In this document: in pieces, positions 33,435-44,888 of the stretch
Layout: the number at the start of each line of letters is the position of its first letter
Numbering within the stretch: position 1 is the first letter of the stretch
Assembly: GCA_020747065.1 (NCBI GenBank)
Contig: JAGMVK010000011.1
Coordinates: 1,116,001 to 1,180,000 of the forward strand
Reading direction: 5' to 3'
From: Cadophora sp. MPI-SDFR-AT-0126
Taxonomy: Eukaryota > Ascomycota > Leotiomycetes > Helotiales > Ploettnerulaceae
Length of the DNA stretch: 64,000 nucleotides
The notes under the pieces: model-generated
The model's database searches: none
The model's input: only the letters and a program-made list of their open reading frames with translations
Told to the model about the DNA's origin: nothing
Program-made: the position numbers and the translations under genes

Positions 33435-35442
33435 GATTGCCGATCTCAGCAATTGGAGGAAACGCATGATTCGAGCGAACGTAAGACAGTGTTCCCCCTG
33501 CTCTTGCAGCTTTCAAGACCTTAAATTTTGATTACAAAGCCATTTCGTCGCTGTAGGGAAACACAATAATATATCTTCTAGTGGTCGACTAGAATAAAAA
33601 TAATGTCGTAGTTTCAGCAAAGCTACGTTTCACCATCCATCGATTTGAAAATATGGACTGAGAACGATGTAGATAAACGAGTGTCGTATAATCTGCCAAG
33701 GCAACAACAGGTTTACATCAGATGTCCAACATAAAAAGGTACTTGGAGACTTCATGCAGGGGAGATCGTATACATATGCCAACCGAGAACGCTCGGAAGA
33801 GCAAGTCTTCGCTTTGACACTGCTCTATGACGAGCATGCTCAAACGAGATTTCGCATCGCCACGAAAGCTTAGTTCATCTTCAAAGCAACAGACTCCATC
33901 TTTAGACTGAGCAGTAGCTCTGATTGGTCGATTCCACAATTTTTGAAACAAATCGCAAAACAAACAAGCTCAAACCCAGGAACACGATACTCTGTGACTC
34001 GGTACACGGTTACCGCACCATCTGAAAGATTCACGAACCCAGTCTGAAGTAATAGCTATATCTTTCGGACCTTTTATTATGTAAGGCCACTGATGAAGCG
34101 ACGATCTGTGAAGCTTGATAACACGGTGCAAATGAAAACCACCTCTTGTCTGCACACTGGAGCAGGTTGAGGTGAACATTCAGATGATGAAAGCTCGACC
34201 AGTTCCAAAGCAAGCCCTTCCCAACGATGTCATCCAGATACGATACTTGGACTCTGTTCCAAGCCAATGAGCTCCTTGCTCTCCTTGAGGCTTGCGTCAA
34301 CTTGATGCTTATTGCGGCTCTCATTCAGAAATTCCTAGGTCTTGGGCTGATAATCAATTGGTCATGGAGTCAAATACTTCCGAGCAAATTGCGTGCACCA
34401 AGCTCATACATATCTCACTTGGAAGTATGATCTGGCGATGAGATGAAGGGGTCAACTGTTTCCGCACAAGAAGTGTGTTTCGACGAGGGTTTCGAACTAG
34501 ATCAGAAATAGACGCTAGTGCCGGACTTCTTGAAGCTCAAGTCCCCGAGTCCTCGGACAGCCAACATCCAACTTCATGTCACACACTCATCACCAACCAA
34601 TTGTCCTTACCAACGCGATAGTTGGCAGTACGTATTGCCAGCAAAACCAATCGTCTCATGATAATGCACCTACCTCTTCTGGACAATTCGACCGTTACCC
34701 CTCCACCAGTTCAAGACCCCGCGCCAGGGACCGATATTGAGCTCTTAGCCATGCAGCACTCCTGCAGGCTGTACCGTGGAGTATTTGGCGCATCTACTTT
34801 GTCTGCAAGTCATTGGAGGGTAGAGCCCGAGAGCTGTGATTACACAAGATTATTTTGGGCATGTGAGTACCAGAGTCTGCCCAAGAACGGAATCATACTG
34901 CTGTATGGAGGGCATAGGGTGAGGAGGGAGGGAGCTCAATATTCGCCTCCGAGCCCTAGCTGTTGTCGTGTGGAACGGTCGACTGGCAGGTAGATGAGGT
35001 ATTTTGGCCCACCCATAAGGGAAGGACGATTTCTTCGTTGGTGGTGTTATCAAGCGACATGGCCCGTGGACTTCGGGCTGAAGTTATTGTCTTGCAGAGT
35101 TCTTCTCGAGTATGGAGAACTGAATACCTCGGATTTGCAGTAGACATTCTGGGTTTGTTCTTCCTGGGCGATTCCACATTTTGTAGTTCTTTCTCTTTGC
35201 ATTCCTGCTCTTGGTTTCCTGCAACTTGCTAGAAGAATTGTTTCAAGTGGTACTTGGAAGTATCCATTAATGAGACTACCCGCCAAAAATCATTTTCTGG
35301 AATAGTTATTGGTAGCAATCGACCCTGAGCGGACTAAATCCAGACATTAACCCTCCCGATATTAGACCCTCCAGAATATGAAAACAAAAGATTGCGCAAT
35401 GAGTTCATCTTGTCACTTGTTCTGTCCTTGCTTTACCATTTC
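33435..35442. other. 2-kb intergenic region
   Basis: Only short frames without family resemblance occur on either strand. The left part is the promoter of the CE3-like gene. I see no XlnR-like pair here. Confidence 0.4.
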
Positions 35443-36699
35443 CTATTGCAACTCGGAATGCGGCGGATAGTTGTATGGTGCTGTTGGAGGAGGAGGACCT
35501 GCATTTTGCTGCGATTACAGAGTCAGCACATTTCCATTTCTTCCGTTGACTGCTTCACTAACCTGCGATGTAGTAACAGCCGGTGTCTTTGAATCAGGCG
35601 AAAAGTAGCCCTCCGGAGCATGATTTTGAGCGCCTGCCGGATTCTCGGAATAGGGCATCTGCGGTGAACTCATCGTCGACACACCAGGCGAATAGACAGT
35701 CGGCTGCTGATACGACCCCTGGTATGAGACGTTCGAGTATGTTGGCGCTGTAGAATACCGCGGGTCCTGAGGTGGAGGCTGATGATATTGCTGTGGTGCT
35801 GGCGCCATCTGTTGTTGGGCCAGGTATTGTTGCACTGTCTGGCCGGCCTTGGCTTTCCTCTTGGACCTTTTGAGGAAGAAGATCCATACCAGGAGCCCGA
35901 TTATGGCGAGCAAGGCGACTGGCCCTACTACGACACCCGCAATAAATGCTTTACTCTTTCCTGGTTTTGAGTCCGAGATTGGCTCTGTACTTTCGATGAC
36001 TACTGCTGGAGTTGTCGTCGTCGTCGTCGGTGGTTGCGTTGGCGTTGGGTTTGTCACAAATGGAGGCTTCGTGGTGGTAATTGCTATCACCAAGTCAGCG
36101 ATCATTTTCTCTTTGGGGGGTATCACGGATACCGACGAGGCACTGTCGCCGCAGTGGGCATCGTTCTGTAGTAGAAAGTCTGCAAGCCATCGTCATCGCA
36201 GCCAATCCAGAACGTTGGATTAGCATCATTGAGCGTCTGGATAATCTGGTCCGTATTGCATACGCTGAAGCTCCCAGTACTACCATTATCAGCACGTCTT
36301 GCCAATCCGAATGGCTTTTCGAAGGCCTACCATGAAGCTTGAAGCCCGTCCGCAAACACAATACTATTCCCTGCGCATCGGGTAATATAGTCGGCAGCTG
36401 TGCACGTCTTGGTTGTCGCACAGCAGCGCCCGTATGTCGAGGAAGCAGTCCACGTCGACCCGAAAGGGCATTCCGCGCTATCATCTATTGAGATGCGAGT
36501 CAAAATCCATGGTCCAGGTAAAGCTGGAAATAGGACACCCACAAAAGTCACTCCCAAACGAGTAGTAACCAATCAAAGCGTCTTCAAAGGCCTGCCGTCC
36601 AGCGATCGGAGCTGGTGTGATGACAGGTTCTGGAACCGCGTTCGCCAAGACGAGGAAAGCACATGTCGCGAAGCTGAAGATAAATTGCGTTGAAATCAT
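35443..36699 (-). CDS. single-pass cell-surface protein with Cys-rich ectodomain
   Basis: Type I membrane protein, 346 aa. Model: complement(join(35443..35508,35563..36083,36137..36279,36331..36484,36543..36699)). The signal peptide is MISTQFIFSFATCAFLVLANA. A Cys-rich ectodomain carries CPFGSTWT, RCCATTKTC and CTGSFSVC, ending near FYYRTMP. A Thr/Pro stalk follows (TTKPPFVTNPTPTQPP). One helix (FIAGVVVGPVALLAIIGLLVWIFFL) precedes a basic stop-transfer RSKRKAK. The long cytosolic tail is rich in Gln, Pro and Tyr. This layout is common for fungal surface or wall-stress proteins; function is unknown. The donor of the first intron is uncertain (GTGGGT used; GTGACT 6 nt away also keeps frame), and the third uses a weak GTCGGT donor. 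The last exon (QNAGPPPP...) is supported by clean phase. Confidence 0.75.
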
Positions 36700-39197
36700 A
36701 TTTCAATTCCAACTCAACGAGTTTGTCGTTTTCGAGTCTTAATGGAAATATGAAACGCGGGGCTGCTTGCCGTTTACTTATCTCTGGGAGCAACGCGGCA
36801 TGGGACATTATGGTTTATGTGCCAAGTGCAAAATCAGTATATGGCGTTGTGTTGTTACCGAAAGAGGAAGAGCTGAAGATGCCAACTCGTACGGGGCTGA
36901 ATTGGTGGCTGTGGAAATCCCCAATCCCCAGCACTCGACCTCATGCTGGGATTGCTTCTGATTTCTTGCAGCTGGTGTGCCACTGGCGACATTCGATCGC
37001 AAATAGGTCGAAATGCTGTATGGTAGACTGGGGTTTCATCTGGCAGTTGTTCTGGAGAGTTGAGTGTTGACTTCGACGGGTGGACTTTCTCGAGTCGCGA
37101 GGCTGTGGCTCACAGTCGGTTCGGTGGTTAGAATGAGCTGTTACCAAGAGATTAGCGCATCCTTCCGAGAAAAGCAATCAATCAACGACGAGGCTGAGAC
37201 CAGGTCGTTGCTTGGAAGGCAGACTACTCAGGTCACGACATTGTAATTCCACGGTCATCAAAAAGTCTATTTGTTTGTGACACAGAGCAAATATTCTAGA
37301 TTATGCCTTGAAAAATCAGTCAAACTCAATATTCAACAGGAGATATTCATAAATGCAAATCTAAGCTCCATACTCCGGCACGTGACTGTGAATTTTTTCG
37401 TCCCCTCGTCGCCCAGAAGCCGCCCACCAACCCTTCTGTTGCACATCGCATGTAGCGTCCCATCGAGAATTCTGTCTCGATTTGTCGTTACATCCGTGCT
37501 CGAAGTCCAAACGGAGAATTTATTTATCATCAAGTTCTGGCCGGGTGCAGATGCCTTCGCTTAGCATGAGGATTGGTCGCCTGTCGAGAAGAAGCAAGTT
37601 GAGAGGCGAAACAAAGGCGCATCAAGGAATGAAGAGAGCAGTCCTGAAATCTCGAAGCCATGGGTCCAAAGCGCGGTGTAAATAATTCTTTAATACGAAG
37701 CAGATCCGTTTGGACGGATAATTGAAGACTCCAGTAAATAGACGATAGGTGAGAGTAGGAAAACCACGAGTGTTGAAGTCCAGGTGCACTACAGTCTTCC
37801 AAATTTTGGAATGGCAACATGTGGCCAGATCTGAGAGATGCGAAGATGTCGAGCAAAGAAATGCGTGGAAGAGTCCGATGTTCACATCAGGCAGTCTCCA
37901 AACTTGAACGTCTGTTTGTCTGTTCTGCGGGCAAGAGAAATCATAAAAAGCACGAAACATGTTTTCTGGATCTGAAGCGCGACTTACACGTCAGGAGAGC
38001 AGCTGTCAATTTAAGAATACGGGCTGGTTCCCGAAGGTCTGCCTCAGAGACAAGAACTGATTCGAAAGAGCACTTGATGCGGAGTTTAACCTACATTCCG
38101 TAACTTGCCATTCAATGTCAACCCCAAGGAAATCTTTGTGGAAAGAAAGTCAATCGTTTTATACTTCTCCAATCGCAAGAATACAGAGTCAGGAACGTGC
38201 GCTAACCTAGCACTTTTAATTTCTCCCTTTAAAAAGACGGAAATTGATTTGCTCGGCAACCCGCAAGAGCCAAGCTGGTGTCAGCTCCGAGGCAAGGGAG
38301 ACGAAAGGACGATCGACAAGGACAAGGATTGCAATCTGTAAACCTTGCAAAGGAACTAGACTTTTCCGAGTGTTGAATTCCTGCGCCGAATTGCACACCT
38401 TTTTCAGATGCCAAGATGAGGCACAGGTTTTGTCTACTCGGTCAGCAGCATGTTCGCCGTGCGTCAGCGAGGAAGTACACAGTCGTAGGTCAGTATTTGC
38501 AAGACGTCCACAAAAGTCGTGCGGAGACCGTCCCCAGATTTTACATCCACGCACGGAAGACCGGGCTTGGCCAGAACCACTCTACCCGGATTCGGCATCA
38601 GCCTTACCTGCCGTGAAGGAACACGGTAACTTTCAACGTTTCAGGGTCGCAGCAAGGCGCAAACGAGTGGCTACCAAGTGTGCACTTGTTCAAGAATAGC
38701 GTAGCCCCTACCTCTCGAGGGACGCAAGAAGAATTTAAAGTTATCAATTGTGATATGAAAGGCTTGAAGCACAGGGGAGAAGATGACGCCAAGGGTCTGA
38801 ATGCCTGCACTTTGGGCTGAAGTTTGGCCGTTGTGATTGGAGACGTCGTTCAATTGAGTGGTTCTTGAGCCTTGCTGATTGGTGCTTGGAGATCCAGTCT
38901 CACCAAGGCCTTGGATTTGTACGTGCGGCGGGGGATACGAGGTCACACCACATCGTGGGTGATGAATAAGGAATGCAGGTCGGCTTCCTATGGCCGACGG
39001 ATTACTTATGACTGGAGTTCGGATCCCGAGTCGTTCGTGGCTGCCATCTAGATAAAGGCAGGCTAAGCGCCATTCCTTCTCTCAAGGAAGGAGAGCGCCA
39101 AACCTTGGAAAATCGAGCCAGAGGATTATTCCAAACAGACATTCTTGATTGACGCTGATGTATTCGACATTGGGTGGGGAATTATTCAACGCGCAAT
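36700..39197. other. 2.5-kb intergenic region
   Basis: Frames are numerous but short, overlap each other on both strands and show no recognisable motif. I see no gene, RNA or repeat I can support. Confidence 0.35.
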
Positions 39198-39593
39198 ATG
39201 TTTAAGGAGGTGGTCTCATTGGCGATCATCCTGGGATTTATCTGGAACATCCTCTGCGTCGACCATCCAGGCACTCAATCATACACCATCGCATTCGTGG
39301 GCAGCCTCATAGTCCTGTCGCCGTTCGTCTTGGGATGGCTTTATAGGAGCGAGTTGAGAAAGGGAGCAACACCTCGCGAGGTTCTGAGTTGGAGGTACTG
39401 GAGGCAATCAAGGAATCGCATGTCTATCCATGAGGCGCAGGGTCATCGTGAAGTCCAACTGGGACTTGTGAGCGGCGTGCGAACTCCAAGTCGGTCGGGG
39501 AGTGTGAGTGATGTCGAGGATCGCACTGTACTGCGAGCAAGTGCTGATGTCGAGAAGGGGTTCGGCTCTTCGGTTGAGGATGGTGAATCATGA
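39198..39593 (+). CDS. small two-helix membrane protein
   Basis: A 131-aa frame from the first ATG (39198). An in-frame GTG start about 24 bases upstream is less likely. Two hydrophobic segments (VVSLAIILGFIWNILCV and YTIAFVGSLIVLSPFVLGWLY) are followed by an Arg/Ser-rich cytosolic tail with SVSDVEDRTVL. I recognise no family. The N-terminus could extend into unseen upstream exons, since the frame begins just before the first helix. It is convergent with the zinc-finger/membrane gene, with stops 112 bp apart. Confidence 0.5.
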   Translation: MFKEVVSLAIILGFIWNILCVDHPGTQSYTIAFVGSLIVLSPFVLGWLYRSELRKGATPREVLSWRYWRQSRNRMSIHEAQGHREVQLGLVSGVRTPSRSGSVSDVEDRTVLRASADVEKGFGSSVEDGES

Positions 39594-39705
39594 AGAAGTC
39601 TTCTTAGAACCCTACGATACCCCCTTTGTAGTGTGAAGGACCGAACTGTCTGAAAATATTCATGGTATGTTGATCTCGTCAGCGTAGCTCGCATTAACCT
39701 GAAGA

Positions 39706-42053
39706 CTAAATAGACCACATCTGCCAAGTCATGACCGCCAAGGTCACTACACTGGTCACGTAGGACGCGACTCCAAATGCTCCTTGGATATCCTTCTTCC
39801 AGATATTCCAACACACTGCAAAGACAATACCGATGACTAGAGAGACGGAAAACAAAACTGTCACGGCTAGCGAATTATTCGACTTCTCGACGAAGTGAAG
39901 GCCCCACCCTATGTTGCCCTCGATCAGATCAGCACGAAACGAGAGTGCTTTGTCTCTCCGCTTGGGAATGTGGCGAAAGTAGAGTGATGTACCCTGTGGT
40001 TGCGCCGAGCAGGATGTGAAGAGGTGCATCATGTGTTCTGCTCCTATGGGTGGACACTTCTTCAATGGAGGCGGTGGGAGGAAGTCATATTCTTCAACAC
40101 TCGGTGGAAGCTTGTCGGGAATTATGTGGTCGACGAGTTCCTCGGCACACAATTCGAACTACATGGGTCAGTCAAGTATCTATTGTGACTTGAATGGAAT
40201 ACCAACCTCAACAAACTCAATCCTTTTCAGCTTGAATAACAGTTTCTCTTTCCACGTACGATGCGCGTAGTATGCTTTCCTGAGTGCTTGAAAGAATGTA
40301 GCATCGGTGTACTCGTTCTTCTGCTCGTCCTGGCAAACGTGAAGGGGTTCAAGCTTAGTCGCATATGGACGCTTCTTGAAACACATATGCAGCCACCTGC
40401 ACTTCCGAGTCGGCAGACATTGTAGCGCAATCGAAGTGGTCGAGCGAGGAATTGAGAATGTTGGAAGAGTGGTAGATCTTAGACGAGACAGCCGTCTTCG
40501 AGCTCCGACAAATGCGTTATTTGCTTTCATTGCCAATCTTGAGATCTGCCCCTCTGCACAATTTGATATGCGAGCGTGCGAAATGTAGCCAGCACAGATC
40601 ATAGCTGTGGCAAAGTCGTCTACTGCTCGTTCTGTAAGCTCCTGGAAGTCATCAAAAGCTTGGTGACCACATGTCTGTTCGAATTTAGCATTGCACAATG
40701 ACATGGCTCGTGTGTTGACTAACGCATGTCCAGGTCAAACGCGTTGTATTTTCAGGAAGCATGCCAGTCGAAGATCTTAAAGTAAAAAGGTTTCTCCGGA
40801 CGTCGACGGTCCATCTTATCTGTCCGTCTCGAAGCCTGCGAGCTTTGAATTGGCGGAGCCAGGGTTTGTCTAAGGCGTCGTTCGTATCCGTACTCCTCGT
40901 CCTGGTATCTCTAAACTCACGATCTAATCTGCTTCTGTTCAAATCCTGGACAATCCAGCGGCGTCGATCCTCTGGCATCAAGCTTCGCAGGGAGCCAGAC
41001 CAGTTTCGTTGCGTAGAATGATCGACGAGATTCGTTTTCACCACAGAGGCTTTGGTTGAATGAAGGCGTTTTGATACTAGAGGAATAGATTGTCCGGTGT
41101 CAAGTCTCAATTTGATTGCTTCATTTGAATCCATTAACAACGTAAGCATCGGCAACGGACGTTTGATATGTAATTCTGAGCCCTGAGTTGCGTTTCTGCC
41201 ACGGTATATCGTTGAATCATCATGGACCCGCTTTCTGGGGGTTCCAAATTCTCCTTGTAGGACAAGGCCAGTGTTGCCTACCAGTAACGACAAGGCGCTC
41301 AAAGCTCCCATTGACGGCCTCCTACGTGGCTGTGAGACATTTGGAAGCTGGCATAGAAAGTGCTTGAGCATATGTCGACCAATGAATGCTCTTAATCTAG
41401 TGTCGGTAACACGGTGGTCCACGACGTATGTCAATGGCCTCTCGGCACTTTGGCTGATTACGAGATGGATTTTCCAGGTGATAAACGCAGCAACATGTAT
41501 CCCGGTAACAGTATAATGGCCGCTCGGAAGTTTAAAAGTGAGCTGGGTAGCGCACATGCTGAAAGTGGTTGGGCATTGGAAAGAAAAGATCCTCGCTTGT
41601 TCCAGCGTAATAGCAGGCGATAGTTGATATCTTGTATATGCGGTGTTTACCTTTATCCTGGCGATATTTGAAGGAGATAGTCTTGCATATGGCCCTGGTT
41701 GCTGCTCACGAGCAACGCTTGTCAGACTGGAGCAAAGCGTAGCATCTATAATATCCGAAAAAGCACACCACGCAAATGGAAAGGAATCAAAATTATGAGG
41801 ATTGTGTAGCTGTGTCGTAAATGGTGGGTAGCCGCTACAGATCAGTCTGAATTGAACGCATCGAAAACATGTAGGCTTCGTCCCATCGCATTTGCGTTTG
41901 CGGTTCCTATATTGTTGGTCAATGGAATTTCTCCTGTCGTTTCAGTGAGGTAAAACCTTACTTGCAATTCAGACAACCGGTATTGACTTTCGGCTCGAGT
42001 CTCCCGGGTCTTCGAGCGACAATCTGCTTATTTGACGGAGTGCTATCATACAT
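39706..42053 (-). CDS. Zn2Cys6 finger joined to C-terminal membrane protein
   Basis: Model: complement(join(39706..40158,40207..40674,40724..41906,41962..42053)), 731 aa, all phases consistent and no stop. Exons 1-2 give a complete Zn2Cys6 cluster, C-x2-C-x6-C-x6-C-x2-C-x6-C (GCLNC, KNRKRKC, PTCFRC, RLICSGY), split by an intron inside the cluster as in real regulators. After about 110 residues, the same exon runs into a different protein: TFKLPSGHYTVTGIHVAAF, DHRVTDTRLRAFIGRHML, then TCGHQAFDDFQEL, FKKRPYATKLEPLHVC, WKEKLLFKLKRIEFV, HMMHLFTSCS and HIPKRRDKALSF. Two C-terminal helices follow (VTVLFSVSLVIGIVFAVCW; ASYVTSVVTLAVMTWQMW). The second part resembles a widespread unnamed fungal membrane family, from memory. 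A DNA-binding finger on a membrane protein would be unusual. It may be a true fusion, a truncated regulator read through, or two genes wrongly joined. Confidence 0.65.
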
Positions 42054-42604
42054 GGTGAATATGATCGACGTCGACGTCTATCAGAAGATTGGAGGACTCG
42101 AAGACAAGAGACGTAAAGAAGCAGGAGTTGGAAAAGGAAAAGGGGAAAGCAAATTCGAGGTTCACAGCCTTGCTCAGCCCTAGGTGTGATGTTGCCCGAG
42201 ATGTCTTGTGAAGCTCATGCAGCTCTGCCTTGCCATGTGCAAGTCAGCCTCATGGTGGCGGCGGCTGGGTGGTCACCAACGACGGGCAGAAACATCAAAA
42301 AACTAAAACTAAAATACGCAGATATAGGGATACATGGTGTCTTTGGACGCATGCAATCATGGCATGGAGTTTGCTGCTTGGAAGCAAACGTAATTGACAA
42401 TCAAATGAGGTCTCAGTGAACCCCAGCGCCAAGCAGGATTGTTGGCACAGAAGCCAGGCTTTGTGAACAAAGTACTCTGAACAGAAAGCGTTGCGGTTCG
42501 AAGATTGTAGGCATATTCAAGGAATGAAGACTGATGTATAATCACAGCCGAATTACAGATGAGGACGCATCTCAGTCAATCTTCTGCACCTGCGGCGTTT
42601 CCCA
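42054..42604. other. intergenic
   Basis: Spacer between the zinc-finger/membrane gene start and the 3' end of the broken old yellow enzyme gene. No gene is seen. Confidence 0.4.
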
Positions 42605-44150
42605 TCAAGAGACCTCCAAAACTCTCTGCACAGCAACGGCCAACCCACTCCGGCAAGTCTCGAGAATCGCACTCCAAACGATGCCCGGAATAGTCTTATC
42701 AGGATCTGAAGACAGCCCATCTCCCAGTCTCTGCATGTTGAAATAGAAAAACTGAATGGGCAATCCACTACCGACAACTTTCACAGGAATCATGTTCGAG
42801 ATCCATTGACCTCGCACGATATGTGGTCTCGCAAGCGCTTCATCATCTGCTACATCCGTGTCCAGAAGAAGACGCTTGGGGATGTCAGGTTCGAGAACAG
42901 CAGTCCGTCTCAGACCGATGAGGTCACAGGCTCCGCTAAGAATCGCATCAGCCATGCCTGTTCGCGAGCGAAATCCACCACTGAGTTGAATGGGGCAGTT
43001 CAAGCCATCGATCTTGACAACGCGTTCAGCGAATTCTGTAAAGTAGGCCTCTCTGATCCGAGTAGGCTCTTTGATCTTCGGTGCTATCTGCAAGGATTGA
43101 GAACCGAAAGAATTATGCAGCCAGAGGAACGCTGCTCCGCGTTTCCGCCAGAGATCTCGACAAAATCAACCATGCCGCAGGTAGTCAGCCAACGCACTTG
43201 TTCCAGTGCTTCGTCTTGTGTCAGACCGCCTTCTTCCATGTAATCGCCAGAGTTCAACTTGACGCTTAAGCAGAACGGAGCGGGGTTCTCCTCGCGAATT
43301 TCAGTGATGAGGCGTTTGAGAAGCCTCATTCTGTCCTCAGGACTACCACCATATTCATCTGTTCGGCGATTCGTATGAGGGCTCAGGAACTGGCTGAGGA
43401 GAAAACTATGTGCGCCATGTAGTTGTATACCTTGAACCCCGCAGCTTTAGCAACGCGTGCGCCCCGCTTCCAGTCCTCAACAACTTGGTTGATTTCTGGC
43501 ACTGTCATTGCCTTGGGTGTCCCGAGAAGAGATTTGATGGCGAGTTTCTCGAGCCATTTATCGCTGAGTTTGACCGGGATAGAAGACGGGCACATTGCCG
43601 GCATATCTGCAGGGCGGGTTCCTGCACCTACTGGAGACATGCGGCCTGTATGTGCGAGTTGGACGATGCATGGTGTCCCACCACTTTGGGAGATTTGTGC
43701 CCATTTTTTCCACTTTTCGAAGTGTGAGGAAGAGAGGGAATCGCGGTGGTAGACGACATCACCGGCTATTGAGAGGACTAAATACACAGAAATGAGTAGT
43801 TGTCAATTAGGCAATTGCGAGAACTCGAGAGGGACCACTTTAGAATGAGCGCTCAATGACTAGAGCGTCTGGACATACACCGAATGTCAATCTGAACTTG
43901 GCCGGTGATGATAAGACCATAATTGGAATTTGCTCATTGCCCATAGAGTTTCTTGAACTTCTCTACTGGAGGATCAAAGAAAGGGGCTTCGGCTAGTGTC
44001 TCCTGCATTGGACACTTGACAAGACTGTGCACCGTGAGATTTTGTCCACACTACGTGATGTTTGGATTACCGATTTTGAAGCACAAGACCGCATGGAAGC
44101 GTCAATGACTGTGATAGCGCCTCAACCGGAGATAACTTTGGAAAAGACAT
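42605..44150 (-). pseudogene. broken old yellow enzyme (NADH:flavin oxidoreductase)
   Basis: Relic of an FMN-dependent ene-reductase with a TIM barrel. ATG 44150 opens exon 1, then an intron (44025-44070) and exon 2 with NRLVKCPMQETLAEAP and EKFKKLYGQ. Here an in-frame TGA (43934-43936) stands where the family has Trp, followed by ANSNYGLIITGQVQID. A further intron (43778-43878, donor GTATGT) leads to LSIAGDVVYHRDSL and IVQLAHTGRMS. One base is missing near 43430, so AAGFK shifts out of frame before QLHGAHSFLLSQFLSPHTN and DEYGGSPEDRMRL. A second shift near 43117-43130 breaks GGNAEQRSS from LHNSFGS. The C-terminal barrel (IQLSGGFRSRTGMADAI) then runs to a normal stop at 42605. With three independent lesions, a working enzyme is very unlikely unless the assembly is wrong. 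Confidence 0.85.
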
Positions 44151-44888
44151 GACGAGAAAGCGGTCTGAAACAAGGGGGATCAAGTTCTAACGCAGAATGA
44201 GAGGCAAAGAGCTGAGCATTTTCTGTACTTTCATATCTCCTTGAGATAGAGCTCCAAATGATAACATTAGCGCAAGATACAGGATTGCAGTAGCAGTGAA
44301 GATCCTGACCCGCCGCGGAGGCACGGAAACGAGCACGACAGATCAGAGATATATAGCTACGAGGCCTGGACCGTTCCAGCTCGTGGCCAAAGTGCGGGGA
44401 TAACGTGGGTATTAAACACAGCATATCTGCTTGTGTTGCCTCCGGACATACCTCCGTTGAGGAATCGTGCTGATGGGTTGTCGTTCAAGACGTTAATACT
44501 AATGAGGCGTCACTGTTCATCGGAAAAAATCTACGCCTGGTCCACAGATCACGTGTCGTTTGGTCCTTCGTCGGAACTTTGCGACCTCATTGCCGTCATC
44601 AATATCTAGTCTTTGCTGCCGTACTCCAACCTTGGATCGTGCATGGGCTGACTGTAGTCACCGAGTGACAATGCCTCCTCTACGCGCCAGCCTGGGTTCT
44701 GTACCCGGTGAATGAAAGGAGGCCTAGGTTCAGCCGCTTTGCTGCCTAGGAAGAAGCGCGTCAACGTTGAGCAGTGTGAATTTTGCTCGAGCCGAAATTG
44801 TCGAAACGCTTCGAGTTCTTCGAGTTTCTGCTTTCAATTCAAAGAGTCAACTTTTCTTTCGAGCCGGAGAGAGGAATGAATTGTCAAA
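44151..44888. other. intergenic, divergent promoter region
   Basis: Spacer between the divergently oriented oxidoreductase relic and the ceramidase-like gene. No supportable frame. Confidence 0.4.

Noticed and set aside
36700..39170. Several 90-150 residue frames on both strands
   Set aside because: They overlap each other in different phases and show no motif, signal peptide or splice-linked partner.
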